From Geobacter sp. UBA5730 (GTDB taxonomy: Bacteria > Desulfobacterota > Desulfuromonadia > Geobacterales > Pseudopelobacteraceae): 64,000 nucleotides of DNA. The DNA lies in contig DIGE01000014.1 in NCBI GenBank assembly GCA_002419465.1, positions 555,602 to 619,601 on the forward strand, in the 5' to 3' direction. Position numbers and translations under genes: made by a program. Position 1 is the first letter of the stretch. Each line of letters opens with the position of its first letter. The notes under the pieces are model-generated. The model saw nothing but the letters and a program-made list of their open reading frames with translations. It did no database searches and was not told the DNA's origin. This document shows, piece by piece, positions 26,864-35,262 of the stretch.

Positions 26864-29800
26864 TTAGTGTCCCTCCACAACAGTGGCAACAGCAGGCTCT
26901 TCGGTGTGCGGCTTGTATTTTTTCCGGCCAAAGAACCGGGAAACCATCACAAAGAAAAACGGAATAAAAATCAGGTCGATAAAGGTGGCCGAGAGTAGCC
27001 CACCCGTGACGGCGGTGCCGATGGCATTTTGCGCCCCGGCGCCTGCCCCTTTGGTGAGGGCGAGCGGCAAGGTGCCAAAGAAGAAGGCCAGCGAGGTCAT
27101 AATGACCGGTCGCAGCCGGATCTTGACCGCCGACAGGGTGGCCTCCACCAAGTCATGGCCCTGATGCATCTGCTCCTTGATGAACTGAATGATCAGGATG
27201 GCGTTCTTGGTGGAAAGCCCCACGGTGGTGAGCAAGCCAATCTGCAGGTAGACGTCGTTGGGCAGGAGTCGTAACGTCACGGCGGCAACCGCACCCACCA
27301 GGCCCAGCGGCAGCATCAGCAGGTTGACAAACGGGATGGTCCAGCTTTCGTACAGGGCAGCCACCGCCAGGAACACCACCAACAGTGAGATGGCGTAGAG
27401 GGCCGGAGCCTGTTTGCCCGCTTGCCGTTCTTCGTAGGAGAGGCCGGTCCACTCGTAGCCGATGCCGGGCGGCAACTGGGCGGCCATCTTTTCCATCTCG
27501 GCCATCGCTTCGCCGCTGCTCACTCCCGGCGCTGGCTGTCCCATGATCTCCGCGGATGGAATTCCGTTATAGCGTTCGAGGCGAGGTGAGGCATACCGCC
27601 AGTGGGCGGTTGCAAAGGCTGAAAACGGCACCATCTCACCGTTTCTGTTGTTAACATACCACCTGTCAATGTCTTCCGGCAACATACGGTCGCGATCGGC
27701 AGCCTGGAGATAGACCTTTTTGACCCTGCCGTTCTGAATGAAGTCGTTCACGTAGGAGCTGGCCCAGGCGGTGGAGAGGGTGTCGTTGATGTTCGCTTGG
27801 GAAACCCCGAGTGCCCCTGCCCGGACATCATCAATATCGAGCTTAAACTCAGGCGAGTCGTCCTGGCCGTTGGGTCGCACCGCCATCAACCTGGGATTTT
27901 TCTTAGCCATACCCAGAAACTGGTTGCGTGCCTCCATAAGCGCTGCATGACCTACACCGCCACGGTCCTGTAACTGGAAGTCGAAGCCGTTGGCCTGCCC
28001 CAGCTCGATAACCGCCGGTGGCGTAAAGGCAAACACCAGGCCGTCCTTGATTTTTGAAAAAGCCGCCATGGCCCTGTCGGCCACAGCCGGCGCACGCAAA
28101 TCCGTAGCCTGGCGTAACTTCCAGTCTTTGAGCCTGACGAAGGCCAGCCCCATGTTTTGGCCGCGGCCAGCAAAGCTAAAACCGGCGACTGTCATGGTTG
28201 ATGCCACGGCCTTGTTGTCCTTGACCAGGAAATGATCCTCAATCTGTTCAATCACGTCTATGGTCCGTGCCCGGGCGGCCCCGGCCGGCAACTGTACCTG
28301 GCAGATAATGAATCCCTGGTCCTCATCGGGAAGGAAGGCAGTGGGGAGCCGCAGGAAGAAAAACGCCATGATGGCTACGATGCAGCCGTAGAGTAACAGA
28401 TAGCGGACCGGTTTGCCGAAGGAGCGACTGACAATGCCTTCGTATTTTCCCCGGCCTTTGTCGAACGTCCGGTTAAACCAGCGGAAGAAAGGACAATACC
28501 AGCCGCTTTCGCACGGCTCATGGCCTTTCGGCACCGGTTTGAGCAGGGTTGAGCACAGCGCCGGGGTCAGGATCATTGCAGTCATCACCGACAGAATCAT
28601 GGCGGAGATGATGGTGATCGAAAACTGGCGGTAGATCACGCCGGTGGAGCCACCAAAGAAAGCCATCGGCAGAAAAACCGCCGTCAGCACGGTGGCGATG
28701 CCCCAGAGGGCGCTGGTGATCTGCCCCATGGACTTGATGGTAGCGTCGTGGGGTGACAGCCCTTCCTCAACCATGATCCGTTCCACGTTTTCGACGACAA
28801 CAATGGCATCGTCCACCAACAGGCCGATCACGATCACCAGGGCGAACATGGTCAGGGTGTTGATCGAGAAGCCGACGGCCGACAACACGCCCATGGTGCC
28901 CAGCAGCACCACCGGCACCGCGATGGTTGGAATAAGTGTCGCCCTGATGTTCTGCAGGAAGAGGAACATGATGATAAAGACAAGGACGACTGCTTCAAAA
29001 AGGGTCCGAACTACCTCTTCAATGGAGATCTTGACATAGGGGGTGGTGTCATAGGGATAGACAACCTTTACGCCGGGAGGAAAATATTTCGATAGCTCCG
29101 TCATCTTGGCCTTGATCCGATCAGCGGTATCCAGGGCATTGGCGCCAGACGCCAGCCTAAGGGCCAACCCTGCCACCGGTTTCCCATTGTAACGCGCCTC
29201 GATATCATAATTCTCGGTGCCTATCTTGCATTCTGCCACATCCTTGAGCTTCACCGTGGAACCGTCGGGATTGGTGCGCAGGACAATAGCATCAAACTCC
29301 TCCGGGGTTTTGAGCAGTGTACGGGCCGTGATGCTGGCGTTAAGCTGCTGGCCCTGGACGGCGGGATTGGCACCGAACTGTCCGGCGGACACCTGGGCAT
29401 TCTGTGCTTGAATGGCGGCGATTACATCATTGGTGGTCAGTTTGTAGTTGTTCAGCTTGTCCGGGTGGAGCCATACCCGCATGGCATTCTGGGAGCCGAA
29501 AACCGTCAGTTCCCCGACCCCTTCCAGCCGGCTGACGATGTCCTGGACATTGGCCACCATGTAGTCAGTCAAGTCATAACGGCTCATGGAGCCATCCTCG
29601 GAGACAAGGCCGACGATGATCAGGAAGTTTTTGGTGGATTTGACCACCGAGATACCCTGCCGCTGCACTATCAGCGGCAGATGCGGCGTGGCCAGCTGGA
29701 GCTTGTTCTGGACCTGCACCTGAGCTATGTTGGGGTCGGTACCGGCCTTGAAGGTCAGGTTGATGGACACAGCCCCGGCCGAGTCACTGCTGGACGACAT

Positions 29801-30031
29801 GTAGATCAGGTTGTCGATGCCGTTCAGTTGTTGTTCTACGACCTGGGTAACGGTATCCTGCACGGTCTGAGCCGAGGCGCCGGGATACATGGCGTTGATG
29901 GTGATCTGGGGCGGCGCAATCGGCGGATATTGAGAAACCGGCAATGTCTTGATCGCCAGCAGGCCCGCCAGCATGATCATTATGGCAATCACCCAGGCGA
30001 AGATCGGACGGTTTATGAAAAAGCGTGCCAT
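26864..30031 (-). CDS. RND multidrug efflux pump, inner membrane subunit (HAE1/AcrB type)
   Basis: A 1055-aa AcrB/MexB-class transporter with twelve membrane helices and two large periplasmic loops. Typical stretches include MARFFINRPIFAWVIAIMIM at the start, GLLVDDAIVVVENVERIM with the paired Asp residues of helix 4 used in proton relay, and FFGGSTGVIYRQFSITI. It uses the proton gradient to export drugs, solvents or detergents. It lies between the adaptor gene and the channel gene and carries all expected domains at normal length. Confidence 0.96.
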   Translation of the reverse strand: MARFFINRPIFAWVIAIMIMLAGLLAIKTLPVSQYPPIAPPQITINAMYPGASAQTVQDTVTQVVEQQLNGIDNLIYMSSSSDSAGAVSINLTFKAGTDPNIAQVQVQNKLQLATPHLPLIVQRQGISVVKSTKNFLIIVGLVSEDGSMSRYDLTDYMVANVQDIVSRLEGVGELTVFGSQNAMRVWLHPDKLNNYKLTTNDVIAAIQAQNAQVSAGQFGANPAVQGQQLNASITARTLLKTPEEFDAIVLRTNPDGSTVKLKDVAECKIGTENYDIEARYNGKPVAGLALRLASGANALDTADRIKAKMTELSKYFPPGVKVVYPYDTTPYVKISIEEVVRTLFEAVVLVFIIMFLFLQNIRATLIPTIAVPVVLLGTMGVLSAVGFSINTLTMFALVIVIGLLVDDAIVVVENVERIMVEEGLSPHDATIKSMGQITSALWGIATVLTAVFLPMAFFGGSTGVIYRQFSITIISAMILSVMTAMILTPALCSTLLKPVPKGHEPCESGWYCPFFRWFNRTFDKGRGKYEGIVSRSFGKPVRYLLLYGCIVAIMAFFFLRLPTAFLPDEDQGFIICQVQLPAGAARARTIDVIEQIEDHFLVKDNKAVASTMTVAGFSFAGRGQNMGLAFVRLKDWKLRQATDLRAPAVADRAMAAFSKIKDGLVFAFTPPAVIELGQANGFDFQLQDRGGVGHAALMEARNQFLGMAKKNPRLMAVRPNGQDDSPEFKLDIDDVRAGALGVSQANINDTLSTAWASSYVNDFIQNGRVKKVYLQAADRDRMLPEDIDRWYVNNRNGEMVPFSAFATAHWRYASPRLERYNGIPSAEIMGQPAPGVSSGEAMAEMEKMAAQLPPGIGYEWTGLSYEERQAGKQAPALYAISLLVVFLAVAALYESWTIPFVNLLMLPLGLVGAVAAVTLRLLPNDVYLQIGLLTTVGLSTKNAILIIQFIKEQMHQGHDLVEATLSAVKIRLRPVIMTSLAFFFGTLPLALTKGAGAGAQNAIGTAVTGGLLSATFIDLIFIPFFFVMVSRFFGRKKYKPHTEEPAVATVVEGH

Positions 30032-30094
30032 GAAAAAGCTCCTTGGAATAAAGTCAGACAGGGCGTGCCTGTCTGACTGGACTGATTTGTTTAA

Positions 30095-31315
30095 CTATTT
30101 TTTTGCCGAAGAAGTGGCTGCCTGCCGCGCCGCTGCCGGCTGCACAGAGGCCGCCGGTTTTTGAGCAGCTTCGTTAAACGGCACTGCTTTCACCGGCGTG
30201 CCTGGGCGGGCCTTCTGCAATCCTTCAACGATCACCCGGTCTCCCTCCTTCAGCCCCTCGCTGACCAACCAGTTGTCGCCAACGGTTCGTGCTACCGTGA
30301 TCGTCCGCGGTTCTACTTTTTCCTCAGCGCCCACCATCATCACCATCGCCTCGCCCTTGGGGTTGCGGGTCACGCCACGTTGCGGCACCAGGATCGCCTG
30401 TTCGTTGACCCCTTCCTCCACGACGGCCCGCACGAACATGCCGGGCAGCAGCAGTTGCTTCGGATTGGGGAACAATGCCCGCAGGGTAATCGAACCGGTA
30501 CTCTGGTCAACGGTCACCTCCGAGAACTTCATATTGCCCGGCAGGGGATAGGCGCTGCCGTCCTCCAGAAGCAGCTTGACACGGGCCTGGGCGGTTGCAT
30601 TGTTTTTTTTCATCAGGCCGCTGGCCAGGTTCTGCTTCAGCTTGAGCAGTTCGGCACTGGACTGGGTTACGTCCACGTACATCGGGCTCAATTGTTGGAT
30701 GGTGGCCAGGGCGGCGGGTTGACTGGCGGTGACCAGGGCGCCATCGGTTACGGACGAGCGGCCGATGCGCCCCGATATGGGGGCGGTCACCCTGGTATAG
30801 GCCAGGTTGATCCGGGCGGTCTCCACTGCGGCCTTTGCGGCCGCCAGATCGGCCTCGGCCTGCATGAAGGCGGCCTGCGCATCGTCGTTGTCCTGCTGAC
30901 TTACCGCCTTTATCTTGACCAGTTCGCGATACCGCTCCGCCTTTATGCGTGTCACGTTCGAGGTGGCCTCCGCCCTGGCCTGAGTCGCCCTAGCGCTGGC
31001 ATACGCTGCCTGGTAACTGGCCGGATCGATCTGGTACAACATCTGCCCGGCCTTGACATCGCTGCCCTCAGTAAACAGCCGTTTCAGGATGATGCCGCTG
31101 ACCTGCGGTCTGACTTCGGCGATCAGGTAGGGGGAGGTGCGGCCGGGCAGATCAGTGGTCAGGGCCACCCGTTGGGGCTGGATCGTGACAACACTTACCT
31201 CGGGCGGGCCGGCTGGCGGCCTGGGGGGCTGCTTCTTGCCGCAGGCGGTGCTGGTGAGGGTTGCCGCCAGCAGCAGTGCGGCGGCCATCAGTTTTGCGTG
31301 GTTGTTTTTAAGCAT
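30095..31315 (-). CDS. RND efflux periplasmic adaptor lipoprotein (AcrA/MexA type)
   Basis: A 406-aa adaptor with a lipoprotein signal (LAATLTSTACGKKQ, Cys at about 25), the AcrA-like beginning PPEVSVVTIQPQRVALTTDL, a lipoyl half-motif (GSDVKAGQMLYQIDP), a helical hairpin rich in Ala, and the returning GRIGRSSVTDGALV element. It links the pump to the outer membrane channel. A gap of 54 bases separates it from the upstream tetR gene; that gap holds an operator-like half-palindrome. Confidence 0.95.
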   Translation of the reverse strand: MLKNNHAKLMAAALLLAATLTSTACGKKQPPRPPAGPPEVSVVTIQPQRVALTTDLPGRTSPYLIAEVRPQVSGIILKRLFTEGSDVKAGQMLYQIDPASYQAAYASARATQARAEATSNVTRIKAERYRELVKIKAVSQQDNDDAQAAFMQAEADLAAAKAAVETARINLAYTRVTAPISGRIGRSSVTDGALVTASQPAALATIQQLSPMYVDVTQSSAELLKLKQNLASGLMKKNNATAQARVKLLLEDGSAYPLPGNMKFSEVTVDQSTGSITLRALFPNPKQLLLPGMFVRAVVEEGVNEQAILVPQRGVTRNPKGEAMVMMVGAEEKVEPRTITVARTVGDNWLVSEGLKEGDRVIVEGLQKARPGTPVKAVPFNEAAQKPAASVQPAAARQAATSSAKK

Positions 31316-31345
31316 CGATGCACCTCGTAATCAGGAGTAAACTTC

Positions 31346-31361
31346 AAATGAAGGGTCATTC
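31346..31361. promoter_or_regulatory. TetR-type operator-like palindrome, copy 2
   Basis: AAATGA-AGGG-TCATTC lies between the tetR stop and the adaptor start. It matches the GAATGA-N4-TCATTC core of the tetR promoter palindrome at all but one arm base. It could give the pump genes their own repressible promoter. Confidence 0.45.
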
Positions 31362-31369
31362 AAGAGTGT

Positions 31370-31945
31370 TCAGCGTTTCAAGGAATCCCAACAGGCTTCG
31401 ACAATCTGTGTAATCAGCTTATCATCCAACTGGATGAAGCCAAGGATATGACTTCTTGCCACCGAGCTGATCGGTCCAAAGGCCAGATCGAACAGTACCG
31501 CCAGCGGCAAATCCTTAATCACCTGCTGGGCCGTTCCCTGCTTGAAAAGCTCGCAATAGATACCGCAGTCCTCCGCCTGCCCAAATATCCGGTCACTGCG
31601 GAAGGCGACGCCATAGGGTGAATTGTGGAACTGCTCGATGTATTTAAATTCCAGCGGGGAGGTGATGAAAAAATTCAGCAGGCCGCCAATCAAGTGCAGA
31701 AATCGCTCCCGAAAGGGGGCCTGTTCGGAATACCCGTCCAGCACCGCGGCATTGATCTTGGCCTCCAACTCCAGGAACAGGGTGTTGATCAGCATATCCT
31801 TGTTCTCAAAGTAGCGGTAGATGGTGCCGGCTGCCACCCCGCCCCGCTCGGCGATCAGCGAGCAGGGTGCGTCGTGGAAGCCATGCTCGGCCACCAGTTC
31901 CAGGGTGGCCTGCAGGATCGCTTCTCGTTTATCTTCTTTTGACAT
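31370..31945 (-). CDS. TetR-family repressor of the RND operon
   Basis: A 191-aa regulator starting at the ATG at 31945 after AGGAGAG; a longer frame to 32050 has no such signal. The helix-turn-helix is at about 9-55: ILQATLELVAEHGFHDAPCS, then VAAGTIYRYFENKDML. The C-terminal ligand domain contains FKYIEQFHNSPYG. It is the first gene of the tetR-adaptor-pump-channel-pldA group and has a perfect palindrome just before its start, consistent with autorepression relieved by a pump substrate. Confidence 0.93.
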   Translation of the reverse strand: MSKEDKREAILQATLELVAEHGFHDAPCSLIAERGGVAAGTIYRYFENKDMLINTLFLELEAKINAAVLDGYSEQAPFRERFLHLIGGLLNFFITSPLEFKYIEQFHNSPYGVAFRSDRIFGQAEDCGIYCELFKQGTAQQVIKDLPLAVLFDLAFGPISSVARSHILGFIQLDDKLITQIVEACWDSLKR

Positions 31946-31958
31946 GATCTCTCCTGTA

Positions 31959-31978
31959 ATGAATGACCGTTCATTCAT
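31959..31978. promoter_or_regulatory. TetR operator palindrome, copy 1
   Basis: ATGAATGA at 31959-31966 and TCATTCAT at 31971-31978 are perfect 8-base arms with a 4-base spacer, 14 bases upstream of the tetR ATG, between tetR and the divergent MBL gene. Position and symmetry are typical of a TetR-family autoregulatory operator. Confidence 0.75.
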
Positions 31979-32147
31979 AAGCCAATCGCGGCAACGGGTC
32001 AAGAAAAAATCTGACATGGCATCCCACAGGTTACCTGCTGAGTCGACCACACCAGCACTGCTCGCTTCGAGCTTCCCTAAAGCGGTAAGCCATGTTAAAA
32101 GATGTTGTGAGTCTTATAAGTCTTTTTGGTCGACAAGGGAGGGTGAG

Positions 32148-33260
32148 ATGGAAAATCTGATTAACCTGGACCAGGTCAGTGAGTTGTCGCCAGGTGTCTA
32201 TTGGGTGGGGGCCGGCACCAAGACGTTCCTGAGCCGTAACAGTTTTCTGCGGATTTTCAAGGGTAACGGCGTCACCGGCACCTTGCTGATTGATCCCGGG
32301 CCGACCAGCGATTTTGACAGCCTTTCGCAGAAGGTGGCGGCGGTGCTGCCGGGCGGACTGGCCAAAATCAACCTGGCGTTCATCAATCATCAGGACCCTG
32401 ACGTGCTCGGGGTGCTGCCCACCTTGGCCAAGCTCAACCCCAAGCTGACCGTGATTGCCACTGAAGACACCTGGCGTCTGGCACACTTAAACGGCATGTC
32501 CAAGACCAGCTTCCGTGCCGTTGACCGGGTGCAGGGGCAAAAGGTGGTGCTGCCCACCGGCCATAAGCTGCAGTTCATCCCCACCCCGTTTTGTCATTTT
32601 CGCGGCGCCTGCATGATCTACGACCTGGAATCGCGAATCCTGTTTACCGGCGACCTGTTCGGCGGCATCGCCGCGTCCGGCCTCTATGCCCAGGAGGAAA
32701 ACTGGGCCGGTATCAAGGCCTTCCATCAACTGTATATGCCCAGCAACGAGGCCATCCGGCTGGCGGTGCAGAAGATCCGCCAGCTGGACCCGGCGCCGCT
32801 GGCGTTGGTGCCCCAGCATGGCGGGCTGATCAGAGGGGAGCTGCTGGAGACCTTCATGCAGCGGCTGGAAGGGCTGCAGGTCGGGCTGGATATCATCAGC
32901 TCGCTCAGCAGCAAGCTGCCGGCCCTGATCTCGGCACTGAACGAGATGGTGGCAGCGGTGAAGGGTATCCTGGGTGAAGCTGAAACGCACAAGATTATGG
33001 GGTTTTTCAAGCCGGACGGCAGCTATCCCAGCCTGTTCAGCCTCAATAGCGATGAGCAGGTCAACGACATCAAGGGCGAGCCGCTGGAGGCGGTGGAGGC
33101 ACTGCTGCGGATGTTCCTCAAGTTTGCCAGCGAAGAGCAAAAGGCGCTGCTGCGTCCCAAACTGTTGCTGATCCTGCTACAGCACGAGCTGCCGCCCTTT
33201 GACTTCCTGATCAACCAGGAGGACGACGATCTGATGGACCTGAGTCTCGCTGATTTTTAG
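32148..33260 (+). CDS. Di-iron metallo-beta-lactamase-fold protein (ODP/flavodiiron-like, no flavodoxin domain)
   Basis: A 370-aa cytoplasmic protein starting at the ATG at 32148 after AAGGGAGG. The six metal ligand positions of flavodiiron and oxygen-binding di-iron proteins are present: H81, D83, D85 (HQDPD), H150 (FCHF), D169 (TGDLFGG) and H224 (PQHGG). The flavodoxin domain is absent; instead about 130 residues of mainly helical sequence follow, ending in an acidic tail (NQEDDDLMDLSLADF). Related proteins bind oxygen or report it in anaerobes. It is divergent from the tetR gene. A role in sensing or removing oxygen or nitric oxide is inference. Confidence 0.85.
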   Translation: MENLINLDQVSELSPGVYWVGAGTKTFLSRNSFLRIFKGNGVTGTLLIDPGPTSDFDSLSQKVAAVLPGGLAKINLAFINHQDPDVLGVLPTLAKLNPKLTVIATEDTWRLAHLNGMSKTSFRAVDRVQGQKVVLPTGHKLQFIPTPFCHFRGACMIYDLESRILFTGDLFGGIAASGLYAQEENWAGIKAFHQLYMPSNEAIRLAVQKIRQLDPAPLALVPQHGGLIRGELLETFMQRLEGLQVGLDIISSLSSKLPALISALNEMVAAVKGILGEAETHKIMGFFKPDGSYPSLFSLNSDEQVNDIKGEPLEAVEALLRMFLKFASEEQKALLRPKLLLILLQHELPPFDFLINQEDDDLMDLSLADF

Positions 33261-33285
33261 GGCAGGCAATGGCGGGCATACAAAG

Positions 33286-33315
33286 CAGGGGCGCGGTCCA
33301 TGGACCGCGCCCCTG
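33286..33315. terminator. 30-base perfect palindrome between convergent genes
   Basis: The sequence from 33286 to 33315 is a perfect palindrome (15-base arms, reading CAGGGGCGCGGTCCA then its complement), lying between the 3' ends of the MBL gene and typA. It should form a very stable hairpin in either transcript, but no T-run follows on either strand. It may be a bidirectional transcription end or an RNA-stability element. Confidence 0.55.
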
Positions 33316-33343
33316 TTGACTGACGCCAGAAGAAACGAGCCTG

Positions 33344-35146
33344 CTACTTGTTCTTCTTCTTGCGCTGGTTCGGGTCCAGTTCCTTCTTGCGCAAGCGGAC
33401 AGAGGTGGGGGTCACCTCAACCAGCTCGTCATCGTCAATGAACTCCAGCGCCTGCTCCAGGGTCATGCTGCGGGGCGGGGTCAGCTTGATGGCGTCGTCG
33501 GAACCGGAGGCCCGTACGTTGGTCAGTTTTTTGCCTCTGCAGGCGTTGACCTCCAGGTCGTTGTCGCGGGCGTGTTCGCCGATGATCATGCCGCCGTAGA
33601 CCTCAACGCCGGCGCCAATGAAGAGCGTGCCACGCGGTTGCAGGCCGTCAAGGGAGTACGCAGTGGTTTCACCGTGTTCCATGGCGATAAGCACACCGTT
33701 TTTACGGCCGGGAATGTCACCCTTGTAGGGGGCATACTCGTGGAAGGTGTGGGTCATCACGGCGGTGCCGCGGGTATCGGTCAATACCTCGCCCCGCAGA
33801 CCGATCAGGCCGCGGGCAGGAACGATAAATTCCAGTCTGACCATCTCACCCATCGGGTGCATGGCCACCATCTCGCCCTTGCGCGGCCCCATCTTCTCAA
33901 TGATGGCTCCCTGGAATTCAGTGGCCACATCCACCACCAGGTATTCCATCGGCTCCATCTTGACGCCGTCTTTTTCGCGGACGATCACCTCTGGTTTGGA
34001 AACCGCCAGTTCAAAGCCTTCGCGGCGCATGTTCTCGATCAGGATCGAGAGGTGCAGTTCGCCCCGGCCGGAGATCTTGAAGGTGTCGGGGGAATCGGTG
34101 TCTTCCACCCGCAGCGAGACGTTGGTGCGCAGTTCCTTGGTCAGCCGTTCGCGGATGTTACGAGAGGTGACCCACTTGCCTTCGCGACCGGCGAAAGGAG
34201 AGGTGTTGACGATGAAATTCATCGAAAGGGTCGGTTCATCAATGGAAACGTACGGGACCGCCACCGGGGTTTCTGCCGAGGCCAGGGTCTCGCCGATGCT
34301 GATTTCTTCGAACCCGGCCACACTGACGATGTCGCCGGTGCCGGCCTCCTGGATCTCCACCTGCTTGAGGCCTTCGTAGCCCAGCAGCTTGGTGATCCGG
34401 CCGCGGGTGACGGTGCCGTCCTGCTTGATCATGGCCACGGTTTCACCGGATTTGATCTTGCCGTTGAAGATCCGGCCGGTGGCGATCCGGCCGATGTACT
34501 CGTTGTAGTCGATGTTGGCGATCAGCATCTGGAACGGGGCGTTGGCATCGCCCTTGGGGGGACGCACGTTGGACTCCACCACGGCGAACAGTGGCTCCAT
34601 GCTGTTTGATTCGACAGTTACATCCAGCTTGGCATAGCCCATTTTTGCACTGGTGTAGACCACCGGGAAGTCCAGCTGTTCGTCATTGGCCTCCAGTTCG
34701 CAGAACAGATCGAAAACCATGTTCAGCACTTCGTCCGGCCGGGAGCCAGGGCGGTCGATCTTGTTGATCACCACGATCGGCTTTAAGTTCAGGTCCAGGG
34801 ATTTCTTCAGCACGAAACGGGTCTGGGGCATCGGGCCGTCCAGGGCATCCACCAACAGCAACACCGAGTCGACCATCTTCAGCACCCGCTCCACCTCGCC
34901 GCCGAAGTCGGCGTGGCCGGGGGTATCCACGATGTTGATCTTGTACTGGCCGTGATGAATCGAGAGGTTCTTGGCCAGAATGGTGATGCCGCGCTCCTTC
35001 TCGAGATCGTTACTGTCCATCACCCGCTCGGTGATGGCTTCATGTTCCCGGTACACCCCGGAATGTTTCAGCATGGCGTCCACCAGGGTGGTCTTGCCGT
35101 GGTCGACGTGGGCGATAATGGCGATATTGCGGATACGTTCCTGCAT
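33344..35146 (-). CDS. typA: Ribosome-associated GTPase TypA/BipA
   Basis: A 600-aa translational GTPase. G1 is HVDHGKTT (13-20), G2 is RGITI, G3 is DTPGHADFGGEV and G4 is NKIDRP. EF-G-like domains III and V and the BipA-specific C-terminal domain follow (EHARDNDLEVNACRGKKLTN, then TPPRSMTLEQALEFI). It binds 70S ribosomes under stress and helps 50S assembly. The tail is lysine rich. The length matches the family. A terminator-like hairpin lies in its leader. Confidence 0.96.
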   Translation of the reverse strand: MQERIRNIAIIAHVDHGKTTLVDAMLKHSGVYREHEAITERVMDSNDLEKERGITILAKNLSIHHGQYKINIVDTPGHADFGGEVERVLKMVDSVLLLVDALDGPMPQTRFVLKKSLDLNLKPIVVINKIDRPGSRPDEVLNMVFDLFCELEANDEQLDFPVVYTSAKMGYAKLDVTVESNSMEPLFAVVESNVRPPKGDANAPFQMLIANIDYNEYIGRIATGRIFNGKIKSGETVAMIKQDGTVTRGRITKLLGYEGLKQVEIQEAGTGDIVSVAGFEEISIGETLASAETPVAVPYVSIDEPTLSMNFIVNTSPFAGREGKWVTSRNIRERLTKELRTNVSLRVEDTDSPDTFKISGRGELHLSILIENMRREGFELAVSKPEVIVREKDGVKMEPMEYLVVDVATEFQGAIIEKMGPRKGEMVAMHPMGEMVRLEFIVPARGLIGLRGEVLTDTRGTAVMTHTFHEYAPYKGDIPGRKNGVLIAMEHGETTAYSLDGLQPRGTLFIGAGVEVYGGMIIGEHARDNDLEVNACRGKKLTNVRASGSDDAIKLTPPRSMTLEQALEFIDDDELVEVTPTSVRLRKKELDPNQRKKKNK

Positions 35147-35165
35147 TGATGGTATACTCCTTCAG

Positions 35166-35192
35166 AAATAAAAAGACGGGCACACGCCCGTC
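35166..35192 (-). terminator. Intrinsic terminator-like hairpin in the typA leader
   Basis: Read on the minus strand, GACGGGC-GTGT-GCCCGTC (35192-35175) is followed directly by CTTTTTATTTC-like T-rich sequence, 20 or so bases before the typA ATG. The T-run is on the minus strand only, so it would stop transcripts heading into typA. It may be an attenuator or the end of a short leader RNA. Confidence 0.6.
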
Positions 35193-35262
35193 AGGTTGCT
35201 TGCCAGTATGAAGAAAAACAGGGCTGCTGACAATCTGTTTTTTATGATAGCCTAATAAAATC

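Noticed and set aside
30161..31330. 389-codon plus-strand frame
   Set aside because: It is antisense to the RND adaptor, which has a full set of family motifs.
31821..32147. N-terminal extension of the di-iron MBL protein by about 109 residues
   Set aside because: The extension runs antisense through tetR and its operator; the ATG at 32148 has a strong ribosome-binding site and the family sequence begins there.
33572..34609. 345-codon plus-strand frame
   Set aside because: Antisense to typA; His/Gly/Asp-rich composition typical of a shadow of a GC-rich gene.
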